Source: Nocardioides sp. zg-1308
Lineage (GTDB): Bacteria > Actinomycetota > Actinomycetes > Propionibacteriales > Nocardioidaceae
Assembly: GCF_013155375.1 (NCBI RefSeq)
Contig: NZ_JABJQY010000002.1
Span: forward strand, 620,001 to 684,000
Direction: 5' to 3'
Length of the DNA: 64,000 nt
Shown here: positions 7,922-16,296 of the stretch, one piece after another
Layout of the letters: each line of letters begins with the position of its first letter
Numbering within the stretch: the stretch's first letter is position 1
Made by a program: the position numbers and the translations under genes
The notes under the pieces: model-generated
Told to the model about the DNA's origin: nothing
The model's database searches: none
Seen by the model: the letters and a program-made list of their open reading frames with translations, nothing else

Positions 7922-9111
7922 GAGGACTCCTCGGGGGCGACGCGCTGCGCGCGGGTCGTACGACGGGGGCGGGGACGGGCGCTCGCGCGCGCGGGGCGGG
8001 CGAGGAGCCGGGCGATGACGAACAGGACCAGCACCAGCACCAGCAGCGCGGTCGCGGCGGCGAAGGCCCGCTCGATGTCCATCGGCTCGGGGCTGCGGGC
8101 TCCCTTGAAGATGAAGAGCGGGAGCGAGTTCATGACGCCGTCGGTCGGGTCGGTGACGAGGAACGACGCGACGCCCGACGTCAGGAGGACCGGCGACGTC
8201 TCGCCGACACCCCGGGCGACCCCGAGGATCAGCGCGGTCGCGAGTCCTGGCCGAGCCGTGGGGAGCACGACGTGCCACACCGTGCGCCACCGACTGGCGC
8301 CCAGCGCCAGGCTCGCCTCGCGCAGGCCTCCGGGCACGACCCGCAGCACGACGTCGGCGGCGCGGGCGATGATCGGCAGCATCATCACCGACAGGGCCAT
8401 CGCCGCGGCGAAGCCGGACCGCGGGAAGCCCAGCGCGACGATGAGCACCGTGTAGACGAAGAGCCCGGCCACGATCGAGGGCAGCGCGGTCATCGCCTCG
8501 ACGATCGTGCGCACGACTGCCGCGAAGCGGCCGCCGACCTCGGTCATGAAGACCGCGGTGCCGATGCCCAGCGGCAGGGTCACTGCGACGGCGATGCCGA
8601 GCTGGATCGCGGAGCCGACGATGGCGTGCCCGATGCCGCCCTTGTCGAACGGGTCCCGAGGGCCGACACCGGCCATGTCGTCGGTGAAGAAGTTGAGGTG
8701 CAGCAGGGGCTCCCAGCCGCGGTAGACCACGAACACCACGGCACTGACCAGCGCAGCGCCGACGAGCAGCGCGCCCGAGGTCACGACACCGCTCACGACC
8801 CGGTCCACGACGTCGACGCGCCGGCCCGTCATCGAGGTGGTCACCGCGCTGACGACCAGACCGAGGGCGAACCAGGTGACCAGCAGCCACGCGGCGCCGC
8901 CGAGCGGCAGGAGTCGCTGGGTGATCAACCAGGCCAGGGCCAGCGCGCTGACCCAGGCGCCGACGACGGTGAACCGCTCCTCGGCCGTCGGCCTGCCCAG
9001 GCCGGGGCGGGCGACCGGAGGCGGCGCGTCCAGGTCGCGCTGCGGGAGGTGGGTGGTCGCCGTCGGCGCACCGCTCAGCGTCGTCGTCGCAGTCGTGGAC
9101 GGGGCGCTCAT
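7918..9111 (-). CDS. pstA: Phosphate ABC transporter permease PstA
   Basis: 397 residues of inner-membrane channel subunit. The permease EAA-type loop reads REASLALGASRWRTVWHVVLP in the C-terminal half, followed by VGETSPVLLTSG, which is typical of PstA. The protein is about 100 residues longer than common PstA because of a polar N-terminus (about 45 residues) and two extra hydrophobic segments before the transporter core. It also has a basic C-terminal tail. The start at ATG 9111 overlaps the pstC stop as ATGA and the 3' end overlaps pstS as ATGA, so pstC, pstA and pstS are translationally coupled. Confidence 0.95.
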   Translation of the reverse strand: MSAPSTTATTTLSGAPTATTHLPQRDLDAPPPVARPGLGRPTAEERFTVVGAWVSALALAWLITQRLLPLGGAAWLLVTWFALGLVVSAVTTSMTGRRVDVVDRVVSGVVTSGALLVGAALVSAVVFVVYRGWEPLLHLNFFTDDMAGVGPRDPFDKGGIGHAIVGSAIQLGIAVAVTLPLGIGTAVFMTEVGGRFAAVVRTIVEAMTALPSIVAGLFVYTVLIVALGFPRSGFAAAMALSVMMLPIIARAADVVLRVVPGGLREASLALGASRWRTVWHVVLPTARPGLATALILGVARGVGETSPVLLTSGVASFLVTDPTDGVMNSLPLFIFKGARSPEPMDIERAFAAATALLVLVLVLFVIARLLARPARASARPRPRRTTRAQRVAPEESS

Positions 9112-10124
9112 GCGTCGGTCCCCGCCCCGGAGCGGCTGCGGGCGACGATCATCGCGGCGAGCGTGTTGACGACGAGCGTGATGAGGAACAGCACGAAGCC
9201 GGCGGTCAGGAGCGCGGAGAGCTGGGCAGCGCTCGCGTCGCCGAAGCGGCCGGCGATCAGCGCGCTGACCGAGCTGGTGCCCACCTCGAGGACACGCGGC
9301 TTGATGACGAAGTCCGGCGAGATGATGAGGAGCACGGCGATGGTCTCGCCGAGGGCCCGGCCGAGGCCGAGCATCGTCCCGCCGATGATGCCGCCGCGAC
9401 CGAAGGGCAGCACGACGGCGCGGACCATGCCCCAGCGGGTCGCGCCGAGCGCGAGGGCCGCCTCCTTCTCGCCGGGCGGCGTCTGCGAGAACACCTGGCG
9501 CATCACCGCGCAGGACATCGGCAGCACCATCATCGCCACGGCGATGCCGGCGCAGAACGCGCTGCCGATGTAGCGCGACTGGTCCCAGACGGCCGCGTCG
9601 GGGTCCGCTCCCACCGCGAAGACCGGGATCCAGCCGAGGTGCTGGTGCAGCCAGAGGCTGAACGCCGCCGCGTGGGGCATGACGAGGAAGTAGCCCCACA
9701 TCCCGTAGATGATCGAGGGGACGGCGGCCATCAGGTCGACGAGCGAGACGAGGGTCGGCTTGACGCCGGCGGGGGCGTACTCGCTGATGTAGAGGGCCGT
9801 CAGCAGTGCCAGCGGGAAGGCGAGGACCATCGCCACGCCGGCGATCGACACCGTGCCGACCAGGACGGCGGCGATGCCGAGCACGTCGGACTCGGGCTGC
9901 CAGGCGCTCTCGGTGAAGAAGCTCCAGCCGTAGCGCTGCAGCGTCGGCACGGACTGCCAGGCGAGGAAGACGCCGATCCCGCCCGTGACGACGAGCACCG
10001 TCGCACCGACGGTGCGGGCGCCGACCTCGAAGACGCGATCGGCACCGGTGGCCTTGCGAGCCAGCCGGCGCGGGACCGGCGGCCCGGTGGGCACGATGCG
10101 GTCCTGGGCAGGGAGAGTTGTCAC
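9108..10124 (-). CDS. pstC: Phosphate ABC transporter permease PstC
   Basis: 338 residues, the usual PstC length. It has about six membrane segments, the EAA loop EKEAALALGATRWGMV, and the downstream GLGRALGETIAVLLI segment that is diagnostic for PstC. It forms the inner-membrane phosphate channel with PstA. I place the start at GTG 10124 (VTTLPAQDR...), preceded by GAAAG at a suitable distance. Reading further upstream gives arginine/proline-rich sequence unlike the family. It is the first gene of the operon; candidate PHO boxes lie at 10228-10257. Confidence 0.95.
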   Translation of the reverse strand: MTTLPAQDRIVPTGPPVPRRLARKATGADRVFEVGARTVGATVLVVTGGIGVFLAWQSVPTLQRYGWSFFTESAWQPESDVLGIAAVLVGTVSIAGVAMVLAFPLALLTALYISEYAPAGVKPTLVSLVDLMAAVPSIIYGMWGYFLVMPHAAAFSLWLHQHLGWIPVFAVGADPDAAVWDQSRYIGSAFCAGIAVAMMVLPMSCAVMRQVFSQTPPGEKEAALALGATRWGMVRAVVLPFGRGGIIGGTMLGLGRALGETIAVLLIISPDFVIKPRVLEVGTSSVSALIAGRFGDASAAQLSALLTAGFVLFLITLVVNTLAAMIVARSRSGAGTDA

Positions 10125-10227
10125 GTTGCACTTTCGACACGGGCCCGAGAGAACTTGCTGACGGTTGCCACGCGCCGACGGAGGTCGCCCTGCCGGCTGG
10201 TGAGCGAGAGCAAGTGTTGGGGAGCGC

Positions 10228-10257
10228 GGTCGAACGGCGCCGCCGTCCCAGGTGAAC
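10228..10257 (-). promoter_or_regulatory. Candidate PhoP (PHO box) direct repeats upstream of pstC
   Basis: Read on the minus strand, GTTCACC (10257-10251) and GTTCGACC (10235-10228) begin exactly 22 bp apart, two turns of the 11-bp period of actinobacterial PHO boxes. The unit between them is degenerate. The sites lie about 105-135 bp before the pstC start. The PHO-box consensus is known from Streptomyces; binding here is inferred. Confidence 0.4.
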
Positions 10258-10301
10258 GCCCGGACAACGGTTGCGTCCCACTGACGGAACACGCCCGGCC
10301 G

Positions 10302-10321
10302 CCTGGCCCGATCGGGCCAGG
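10302..10321. promoter_or_regulatory. 20-bp perfect palindrome between pstC and the propeller gene
   Basis: Half-site CCTGGCCCGA followed by its exact complement TCGGGCCAGG, with no spacer. It sits in the divergent region about 180 bp before pstC and about 100 bp before the plus-strand gene. It could be an operator or a hairpin in either leader. Confidence 0.4.
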
Positions 10322-10404
10322 AGGGGTGGTCACTGTGGGTGATTGGGGGCCGGTGGTCTGGTCCGGTGGTCGTTCTGATGGTCGGTGCGACGGCGGGTTC
10401 CGGC

Positions 10405-10578
10405 GGTCGGGGAGGATGACCCGGTGCTCCCCCGCTTCGAGGTCGTCCGCCGGTTGCGTCCGGTGGACCTCGTGGCTCCGGGCGCCGTGCAGGTCGGGGA
10501 GGATGACCCGGTGCTCCCCCGCTTCGAGGTCGTCCGCCGGTTGCGTCCGGTGGACCTCGTGGCTCCGGGCGCCGTGCA
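10405..10578 (+). repeat. Perfect tandem duplication of 87 bp covering a ribosome site and start codon
   Basis: Copies 10405-10491 and 10492-10578 are identical over all 87 bases. Each contains GGGGAGG followed by GTG at 8-nt spacing (GTG at 10424 and 10511), both in the frame of the downstream gene. Because 87 is a multiple of three, the duplication adds 29 codons without shifting frame and supplies two equivalent initiation sites. Confidence 0.95.
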
Positions 10579-11848
10579 GGTCGAGGTGGCGACTGCGGGC
10601 ACGGTGCCGATGCCGGTCGTGGGGCCGGACGTCGGCGCCACGACGTCCTCACCGGCCGGGCCTGCGCTCCACCTGGCCGGGCACCGCTTCGCGGCGTCCG
10701 TGCGGGACGGCTCGGTGGTCCTCGACGTCGCGGACGGACGGACGTCGCGCGAGCTGCGGAGCCGACGCTTCCACCGCACGGTCGGCCCGTCCGCGACGGG
10801 GCTGACCCTCACCGGGACGCACGTGACGGCGTGGGTCCGCGAGGGATCGAGCTGGGTGGCCCGCGCGCGCCACGACCTGCGCGAGGTCCTCGACACCCGC
10901 GACGAGGCGGCGCTGGCCGACCTCCGGGTCGAGCTGCCCAAGGGCGGCGGGGTCGCCGGCCGCTTCGGCCAGCTCGGGCTGCGCGACGTCCGCTTCGTCA
11001 CGACGGAGGACGGCCGCCCGCTGCGGGACGGCAGCGCGCTGTGGCTCACGGCCACGTCCGCCGGGCCCGGGTTCTTCGACACGGCGCACACCAGCGTGTG
11101 GCGGCTCGAGGGCCTCGAGGCGACCCACACCGCTGACCTCTTCTTCCGCAGGCCCGACCGGCCCGGGGTGTTCGGCGACCACGCGACCCACCTCGTCCGC
11201 AGCGGCGGGAGTTGGCTGGTGGCGACCAGCACGTGGGGCGACTTCGAGAAGCCGGCCTCGCGCGCGGGGCGTCGTACGCCGGCGGGGTTGCGGGTGACGC
11301 TCGCGGAGTCGGACGCCGACCTGCTGCACGGCGCGCACGTGCTTGACACGCGCGAGCTGCCCCTCCCCACCGACGGGCTGCGCTCCATCGCGACGTGGGA
11401 CCCCCACCTGGTGCGGCGCGACGGCGAGTGGCTGGTGGGGTTCGTCAGCGCGCGGCGGTTCTTCGACTTCCACCCGGCCCTCGCGTCGGGGCCGTCCCTC
11501 GACGACCTCCGGCTGCGGGGTGCGGCCACGGACCGCCGCTCGACCGAGGGCACGACCCTCGTCGAGGTCGACGGCCGGACGGTGGTCCTCGCGAGCGACG
11601 GGCGTGACTCGCGCCGGGCCCAGCGGGGACGCTTCCCCGTCCTCGACCTGGCGATGGCCGACGTCGACCTTCTCGACGCGCCGTACCCCACGAACCTGCC
11701 CTGGCCGTCCATCGCGCAGGTGGACGGCGGGTGGCTGATGGCGACCTTCGACGGCACGCCGAGGGGCGGCCGGATCCTCGGCTACGGCACCCACGGCGAC
11801 CTGGTGCTGATGCGTGCCAAGGGATCGGCCGGGTCTACGCTGAGGTGA
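10424..11848 (+). CDS. Hypothetical protein, probably propeller-like
   Basis: 474 residues from GTG 10424, or 445 from GTG 10511; each start has its own GGGGAGG. I do not recognise the family. No signal peptide or membrane segment is visible. The C-terminal two thirds has short recurring motifs, such as [31 protein letters not shown] and [13 protein letters not shown], each an aromatic/Gly turn followed by a hydrophobic strand. That pattern fits blades of a beta-propeller such as arabinanase or sialidase folds, but no catalytic set is evident. The N-terminal 29 residues are repeated if the first start is used. It is divergent from pst and 79 bp upstream of the dehydrogenase gene. Confidence 0.7.
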   Translation: MLPRFEVVRRLRPVDLVAPGAVQVGEDDPVLPRFEVVRRLRPVDLVAPGAVQVEVATAGTVPMPVVGPDVGATTSSPAGPALHLAGHRFAASVRDGSVVLDVADGRTSRELRSRRFHRTVGPSATGLTLTGTHVTAWVREGSSWVARARHDLREVLDTRDEAALADLRVELPKGGGVAGRFGQLGLRDVRFVTTEDGRPLRDGSALWLTATSAGPGFFDTAHTSVWRLEGLEATHTADLFFRRPDRPGVFGDHATHLVRSGGSWLVATSTWGDFEKPASRAGRRTPAGLRVTLAESDADLLHGAHVLDTRELPLPTDGLRSIATWDPHLVRRDGEWLVGFVSARRFFDFHPALASGPSLDDLRLRGAATDRRSTEGTTLVEVDGRTVVLASDGRDSRRAQRGRFPVLDLAMADVDLLDAPYPTNLPWPSIAQVDGGWLMATFDGTPRGGRILGYGTHGDLVLMRAKGSAGSTLR

Positions 11849-11927
11849 CGGCGGTCACCACCCCTCGACCGCGCTGACCAGGTCCGCACACCCCGCGGCC
11901 GCACCCACCAGAAAAGGACCCAAGAGC

Positions 11928-13019
11928 ATGTCTGGAGTACCCAGTTCCGGCGTCGACGTCTTCGAGCTCGGCAGCGAGCACGAGCAGGTCGTCTTCTGCA
12001 ACGACCGCGCGACGGGCCTGCGGGCCATCGTCGCGATCCACTCCACGGCACTCGGCCCGGCCCTCGGCGGGACGCGGTTCTACCCCTACGCCAGCACCGA
12101 CGACGCCATCGTCGACGTCCTCAACCTCGCCCGCGGGATGTCCTACAAGAACGCGCTCGCCGGCCTCGACCTCGGCGGCGGCAAGGCCGTCATCATCGGT
12201 GACCCGGCCGAGCTGAAGACCGAGGCGCTGCTCCGCGCCTACGGCCGGTTCGTGCAGTCGCTCGACGGGCGCTACTTCACCGCCTGCGACGTGGGCACCT
12301 TCAGCGAGGACATGGACCACATCGCCCGCGAGTGCGACTTCGTCACCGGCCGCACGGTGGCCCACGGCGGCGCCGGCGACAGCTCGGTGCTCACCGCCTT
12401 CGGCACCTTCCAGGGGATGCGGGCCGCCGCCGAGCAGGCCTGGGGCGAGCCCACCCTCGCCGGTCGCACCGTCGGCGTCGCCGGCGTCGGCAAGGTCGGG
12501 CGCCACCTCGTGCGCCACCTGATCGAGGACGGCGCCACCGTGGTCGTCACCGACGTGCACGCCCCGTCGGTCGAGGCGATCCGCGAGCAGTTCCCGCAGG
12601 TCCAGGCCGTCGCGACCACCGACGAGCTGGTCGCGAGCGAGCTCGACGTCTACGCCCCGTGCGCCATGGGCGGCGCGATCAGCGACGAGGTGCTCGAGGT
12701 CCTGCGCGCCAGGATCATCTGCGGCGCGGCCAACAACCAGCTCGCGCACCCGGGCATCGAGAAGCAGATCGAGGAGCGCGGCATCCTCTACGCCCCCGAC
12801 TACTGCGTGAACTCCGGCGGCGTCATCCAGGTCGCCGACGAGCTCGAGGGCTTCTCGTTCGAGCGCGCGCAGCAGCGTGCCGCCGGGATCCTCGACACCA
12901 CCCGCAAGGTCTTCGAGCTCGCCAAGGCCGACGGGGTCACCTCGGCCGAGGCCGCCGACCGCCTCGCCGAGCGCCGGATGCGCGAGGTCGGCCGCCTGCG
13001 CGGCGTCTACCTCCGCTGA
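11928..13019 (+). CDS. Leu/Val/Phe/Glu-family amino-acid dehydrogenase (valine dehydrogenase-like)
   Basis: 363 residues. NAD-dependent oxidative deamination of a branched-chain or aromatic amino acid to its 2-oxo acid, cytosolic. The substrate-site lysines of this family fall in SYKNA (K74) and LGGGKAV (K86), and the Rossmann motif GVAGVGKVG spans about 182-190. Length and the PYCVNSGG-like segment ([17 protein letters not shown]) fit Leu/Val dehydrogenases rather than the longer glutamate enzymes. ATG 11928 is preceded by AAAAGGA. Substrate choice cannot be settled from sequence; Vdh of Streptomyces is the closest functional idea. The stop codon is embedded in the first unit of the 31-bp repeat array. 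Confidence 0.92.
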   Translation: MSGVPSSGVDVFELGSEHEQVVFCNDRATGLRAIVAIHSTALGPALGGTRFYPYASTDDAIVDVLNLARGMSYKNALAGLDLGGGKAVIIGDPAELKTEALLRAYGRFVQSLDGRYFTACDVGTFSEDMDHIARECDFVTGRTVAHGGAGDSSVLTAFGTFQGMRAAAEQAWGEPTLAGRTVGVAGVGKVGRHLVRHLIEDGATVVVTDVHAPSVEAIREQFPQVQAVATTDELVASELDVYAPCAMGGAISDEVLEVLRARIICGAANNQLAHPGIEKQIEERGILYAPDYCVNSGGVIQVADELEGFSFERAQQRAAGILDTTRKVFELAKADGVTSAEAADRLAERRMREVGRLRGVYLR

Positions 13020-13176
13020 CCGGGCACTTCCTGCCCGTCCCGCACGCCGACCGGGCACTTCCTGCCCGTCCTGGACACTGACCGGGCACTTCGTTGCGCA
13101 ACGACGTGCCCGGTCGGTGCGTCACACCGGCACGACGTGCCCGGTCGGTGCGTCAGACCGGCACGACGTGCCCGGT
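13018..13176. repeat. Mirror array of 31-bp-period repeats with a central hairpin
   Basis: Units beginning GACCGGGCAC start at 13018, 13049 and 13080. Inverted units carrying GTGCCCGGT start at 13101, 13132 and 13163 (last one partial). Spacing is exactly 31 bp on both sides. At the centre, 13081-13114 forms a near-perfect hairpin with 17-bp arms and one mismatch. The left units share 23 bases and the right units differ by one base over 31. The array overlaps the dehydrogenase stop codon. No coding potential is visible; it may act as terminator, REP-like element or protein-binding array. Confidence 0.85.
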
Positions 13177-13248
13177 GACCTCCGTCGGGGCGCGGTCGTA
13201 CGCCCGGTCACCGGCCCGAGGGCGGTGACGGTGGAGGTGATCAGTCAG

Positions 13249-13440
13249 TCAGTCTGCGCGACGACGGGGATCGGCATAGTCCGACCACTCGTCCTCGTCA
13301 GGTGGGACCTCACTCGTCGTGGAGTGATGGTCCTCGCCGTGCAGCTCCTTCGCCAGCGCGCCGAAGTCCGTCTCGTGAGTCCGGTACTTCAGGTCGCGGG
13401 CAACCTTGGTCTGCTTCGCCTTCGCTCGGCCGCGCCCCAT
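13249..13440 (-). CDS. DUF3073 family small protein
   Basis: 63 residues, start ATG 13440 preceded by AGGGGG. The N-terminal GRGRAKAKQTKVARDLKY is the conserved basic signature of DUF3073, a family found across actinobacteria with no assigned function. It is followed by an acidic tail (PPDEDEWSDY). A longer reading from an upstream GTG adds only residues absent from the family. It is downstream of purM on the same strand, a common neighbour arrangement in actinobacteria. The basic head and acidic tail suggest nucleic-acid or ribosome contact, but that is conjecture. Confidence 0.9.
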   Translation of the reverse strand: MGRGRAKAKQTKVARDLKYRTHETDFGALAKELHGEDHHSTTSEVPPDEDEWSDYADPRRRAD

Positions 13441-13567
13441 AGGGTCGACCCCCTCGCACACTTGGCCGGGGCTGCCGGGGGAATCCCCCGACGCGCCCGG
13501 TCTGATCGGTTACATATCGTGGGCACAACGCTACCTGAGCGGTGGCTGTTCCCGCACACCCTGTCCG

Positions 13568-13597
13568 GGAGATTCGTCCTCGAAGTGACGAATCTCC
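13568..13597 (-). terminator. purM terminator hairpin
   Basis: Perfect 11-bp arms GGAGATTCGTC (13568-13578) and GACGAATCTCC (13587-13597) with an 8-nt loop, directly abutting the purM stop codon (13598-13600). No U-run follows. It likely ends the purF-purM transcript before DUF3073. Confidence 0.7.
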
Positions 13598-14668
13598 TCA
13601 CCAGCCGGGGTGCTGGCCCTCGAGCAGCACGCGGCCGCCGTTGTCGGCGTCCGCCCGCGCCTCGCCCGCGACCCACGCGCGCACGCCGTGGCCGGCCAGC
13701 ACGGAGATCGCGGTGTCGACCGACTCGGGCGCGGTGAGGGACACCATGCCCACCCCGCAGTTGAGGGTCGCCTCGAGGTCGCGCTGCGACACCTCGCCCA
13801 TCCGGCGTACGACGTCGAAGACCGGCTGCGGAGTCCACGTCGAGCGGTCGATGCGCACCGACAGCTCCTCGGGGAGCACCCGCTCGAGGTTGGCGGCGAG
13901 CCCCCCGCCGGTCACGTGCGACATGGCGTGAGTCTCGGTGCGGTCGGCGAGGTCGAGGCAGGCCTTGGCGTAGATGCGGGTCGGCTCGAGGAGCTCCTCG
14001 CCGAGGGTGCGGCCGAAGTCGTCGACCTGGCGGTCCACCGTCCAGCCGGCCCTCTCCAGCAGGACGTGGCGGACGAGGGAGTAGCCGTTGGAGTGCAGGC
14101 CGCTGGCCTCCATGGCGATCACCACGTCGCCGGGGCGGACCCGGCCGGGGCCGAGGAGCTTGCTGGCCTCCACCACACCGGTGGTGGCGCCGGCGACGTC
14201 GTAGTCGTCCGGGTCGAGCAGGCCGGGGTGCTCGGCGGTCTCGCCACCGATGAGCGCGCAGCCGGCGACCACGCAGGCCTCGGCGATGCCCTTGACGATG
14301 GCGGCGATCCGCTCGGGGACGACGCGGCCGCAGGCGATGTAGTCGGTCATGAACAGCGGCTCCGCGCCGCACACCACCAGGTCGTCGACGACCATGCCCA
14401 CCAGGTCGAAGCCGATGGTGTCGTGGACGTCCATGAGCTGGGCGATGGCGACCTTGGTGCCGACGCCGTCGGTCGAGGTGGCCAGCAGCGGACGCTCGTA
14501 GCGGGTGAGCGCGGAGGCGTCGAAGAGCCCCGCGAAGCCACCCAGGCCGCCGATCATCTCCGGCCGGCGCGCCTTGTCGACCCAGCCCTTCATCAGGTCG
14601 ATCGCGCGGTCGGCGGCCTCGATGGAGACTCCGGCCGCGGCGTAGGCGTTGTCGGGCTGCTGGGTCAC
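13598..14668 (-). CDS. purM: Phosphoribosylformylglycinamidine cyclo-ligase PurM
   Basis: 356 residues, full length. Cytosolic ATP-dependent ring closure of FGAM to AIR in purine synthesis. The N-terminal DNAYAAAGVSIEAADRAI, the STDGVGTK motif near residue 65, DLVVCGAEPLFMTDY and the GLHSNGYSLVR segment are diagnostic AIR-synthetase motifs. The GTG start at 14668 has GAGGAG just upstream. It lies 34 bp after purF on the same strand and is presumably cotranscribed, followed by a strong hairpin at its stop codon. Confidence 0.97.
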   Translation of the reverse strand: MTQQPDNAYAAAGVSIEAADRAIDLMKGWVDKARRPEMIGGLGGFAGLFDASALTRYERPLLATSTDGVGTKVAIAQLMDVHDTIGFDLVGMVVDDLVVCGAEPLFMTDYIACGRVVPERIAAIVKGIAEACVVAGCALIGGETAEHPGLLDPDDYDVAGATTGVVEASKLLGPGRVRPGDVVIAMEASGLHSNGYSLVRHVLLERAGWTVDRQVDDFGRTLGEELLEPTRIYAKACLDLADRTETHAMSHVTGGGLAANLERVLPEELSVRIDRSTWTPQPVFDVVRRMGEVSQRDLEATLNCGVGMVSLTAPESVDTAISVLAGHGVRAWVAGEARADADNGGRVLLEGQHPGW

Positions 14669-14702
14669 GAGGCTCCTCGGGTGGCGGCAGGCGGGGCGCG
14701 GG

Positions 14703-16241
14703 TCAGGGGTTGTTGAGGACCGGCAGCGCGCGGCCCATCGTCGGCGACTGGAGCGTCGCCTCGAGCAGGTGCTTGCCGAGCAGGCTCTCGTCGGGCAGCT
14801 CGATCGGGTACTGACCCGTGAAGCAGGCCTGGCACAGCGAGTCGGCCGGCTGGTCGGTCGCCTCGATCATGCCCTCGAGGGAGATGTAGCCGAGGGTGTC
14901 GGCGCCGACGCTGGCCGCGATCTCCTCCGGCGTGAGGCCGTTGGCGATCAGCTCGGCGCGGGTGGCGAAGTCGATGCCGTAGAAGCACGGCCACTTCACC
15001 GGCGGGCTGGAGATCCGCACGTGGACCTCGAGCGCACCGGCCTCGCGCAGCATCCGGACCTGGGCGCGCTGGGTGTTGCCGCGCACGATCGAGTCGTCGA
15101 CGACGACGATGCGCTTGCCGCGGATCATGTGCTCGAGGGCGTTGAGCTTGAGCCGGATCCCGAGCTGGCGCAGGGTCTGGCTGGGCTGGATGAAGGTGCG
15201 GCCGACGTAGGCGTTCTTGACGAAGCCCTGGCCGAACGGGATCCCCGACTCGGCGGCGTAGCCGGACGCGGCGGGGGTGCCGGACTCCGGCACGGGCATG
15301 ACCAGGTCGGCATCGACGGGGAACTCCCGGGCGAGTCGGCGACCCATCTCGACGCGGGCCTCGTGGACGTTGCGGCCGCTGATCGTGGCGTCGGGGCGGG
15401 CGAGGTAGACGTACTCGAAGACGCAGCCCTTGCGCGCGGGCTCGGCGAACTTGTGCGAGCGGAGCCCGTTCTCGTCGATGACGATCATCTCGCCGGGCTC
15501 GACCTCGCGGACCACGCTGGCGCCGATCGTGGCGAGGGCGGCGTCCTCGCTGGCGACGACCCAGCCGCGGTCGAGGCGGCCGAGGACGAGCGGGCGGATG
15601 CCCTGCGGGTCGCGGGCGGCGTAGAGGGTGTGCTCGTTCATCCACACGAAGCAGTAGGCGCCGCGCAGCTGGGGCAGCACCTCGAGGGCCCGCTGCTCGA
15701 GCGAGGTGTCGGGGTGGTGGGCGAGCAGGGCGGTGACGAGGCTGGTGTCGTTGGTCGCGCCCTCGACGCCCCTGATCTCCAGCTCGCCCGCCGGGCCGGG
15801 CAGCGCCTGGACCATCTCGCGCAGCTCGTGGGTGTTGATCAGGTTGCCGTTGTGGCCGAGCGCGATCGAGCCGTCGGCGGTGGGCCGGAAGGTCGGCTGG
15901 GCGTTGTGCCACGTGGAGGCGCCGGTGGTGGAGTAGCGCGAGTGGCCGATCGCGAGGTGGCCCTTGAGCGAGTCGAGCGTCGACTCGTCGAAGACCTGCG
16001 AGACCAGGCCCATGTCCTTGTAGACGAGGATCTGGCGTCCGTTGCTGACCGCGATGCCCGCGGACTCCTGCCCGCGGTGCTGCAGGGCGTAGAGGCCGAA
16101 GTAGGTCAGCTTGGCGACGTCCTCGCCGGGGGCCCAGACACCGAAGACGCCGCAGGCGTCCTGCGGGCCCTGGTCGTGGGGGTCGATCGCCGTGGTGAGA
16201 CGGCCGTCGCCGCCCTTCCGCTTGCTCGTCGCATCGGGCAC
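14703..16241 (-). CDS. purF: Amidophosphoribosyltransferase PurF
   Basis: 512 residues. First committed step of purine synthesis: glutamine plus PRPP to phosphoribosylamine. The N-terminal amidohydrolase begins at Cys30 in QDACGVFGVW after a 29-residue propeptide, so self-processing is expected. The Type I PRPP loop reads IVVVDDSIVRGNT in the C-terminal half. Cysteines in the C-terminal region (CQACFTGQYPIELP) fit the Fe-S-containing Bacillus-type enzymes. Start GTG 16241. It is the first gene of the purF-purM pair. Confidence 0.97.
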   Translation of the reverse strand: MPDATSKRKGGDGRLTTAIDPHDQGPQDACGVFGVWAPGEDVAKLTYFGLYALQHRGQESAGIAVSNGRQILVYKDMGLVSQVFDESTLDSLKGHLAIGHSRYSTTGASTWHNAQPTFRPTADGSIALGHNGNLINTHELREMVQALPGPAGELEIRGVEGATNDTSLVTALLAHHPDTSLEQRALEVLPQLRGAYCFVWMNEHTLYAARDPQGIRPLVLGRLDRGWVVASEDAALATIGASVVREVEPGEMIVIDENGLRSHKFAEPARKGCVFEYVYLARPDATISGRNVHEARVEMGRRLAREFPVDADLVMPVPESGTPAASGYAAESGIPFGQGFVKNAYVGRTFIQPSQTLRQLGIRLKLNALEHMIRGKRIVVVDDSIVRGNTQRAQVRMLREAGALEVHVRISSPPVKWPCFYGIDFATRAELIANGLTPEEIAASVGADTLGYISLEGMIEATDQPADSLCQACFTGQYPIELPDESLLGKHLLEATLQSPTMGRALPVLNNP

Positions 16242-16296
16242 GACCCCAGTCTACGGGCGCGGCGCCCCAGCGCCGCACCGGCGACGCGTGGCCGTC

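Noticed and set aside
13018-13176. CRISPR array
   Set aside because: The 31-bp units abut with no unique spacers, the orientation inverts in the middle, and no cas genes are present.
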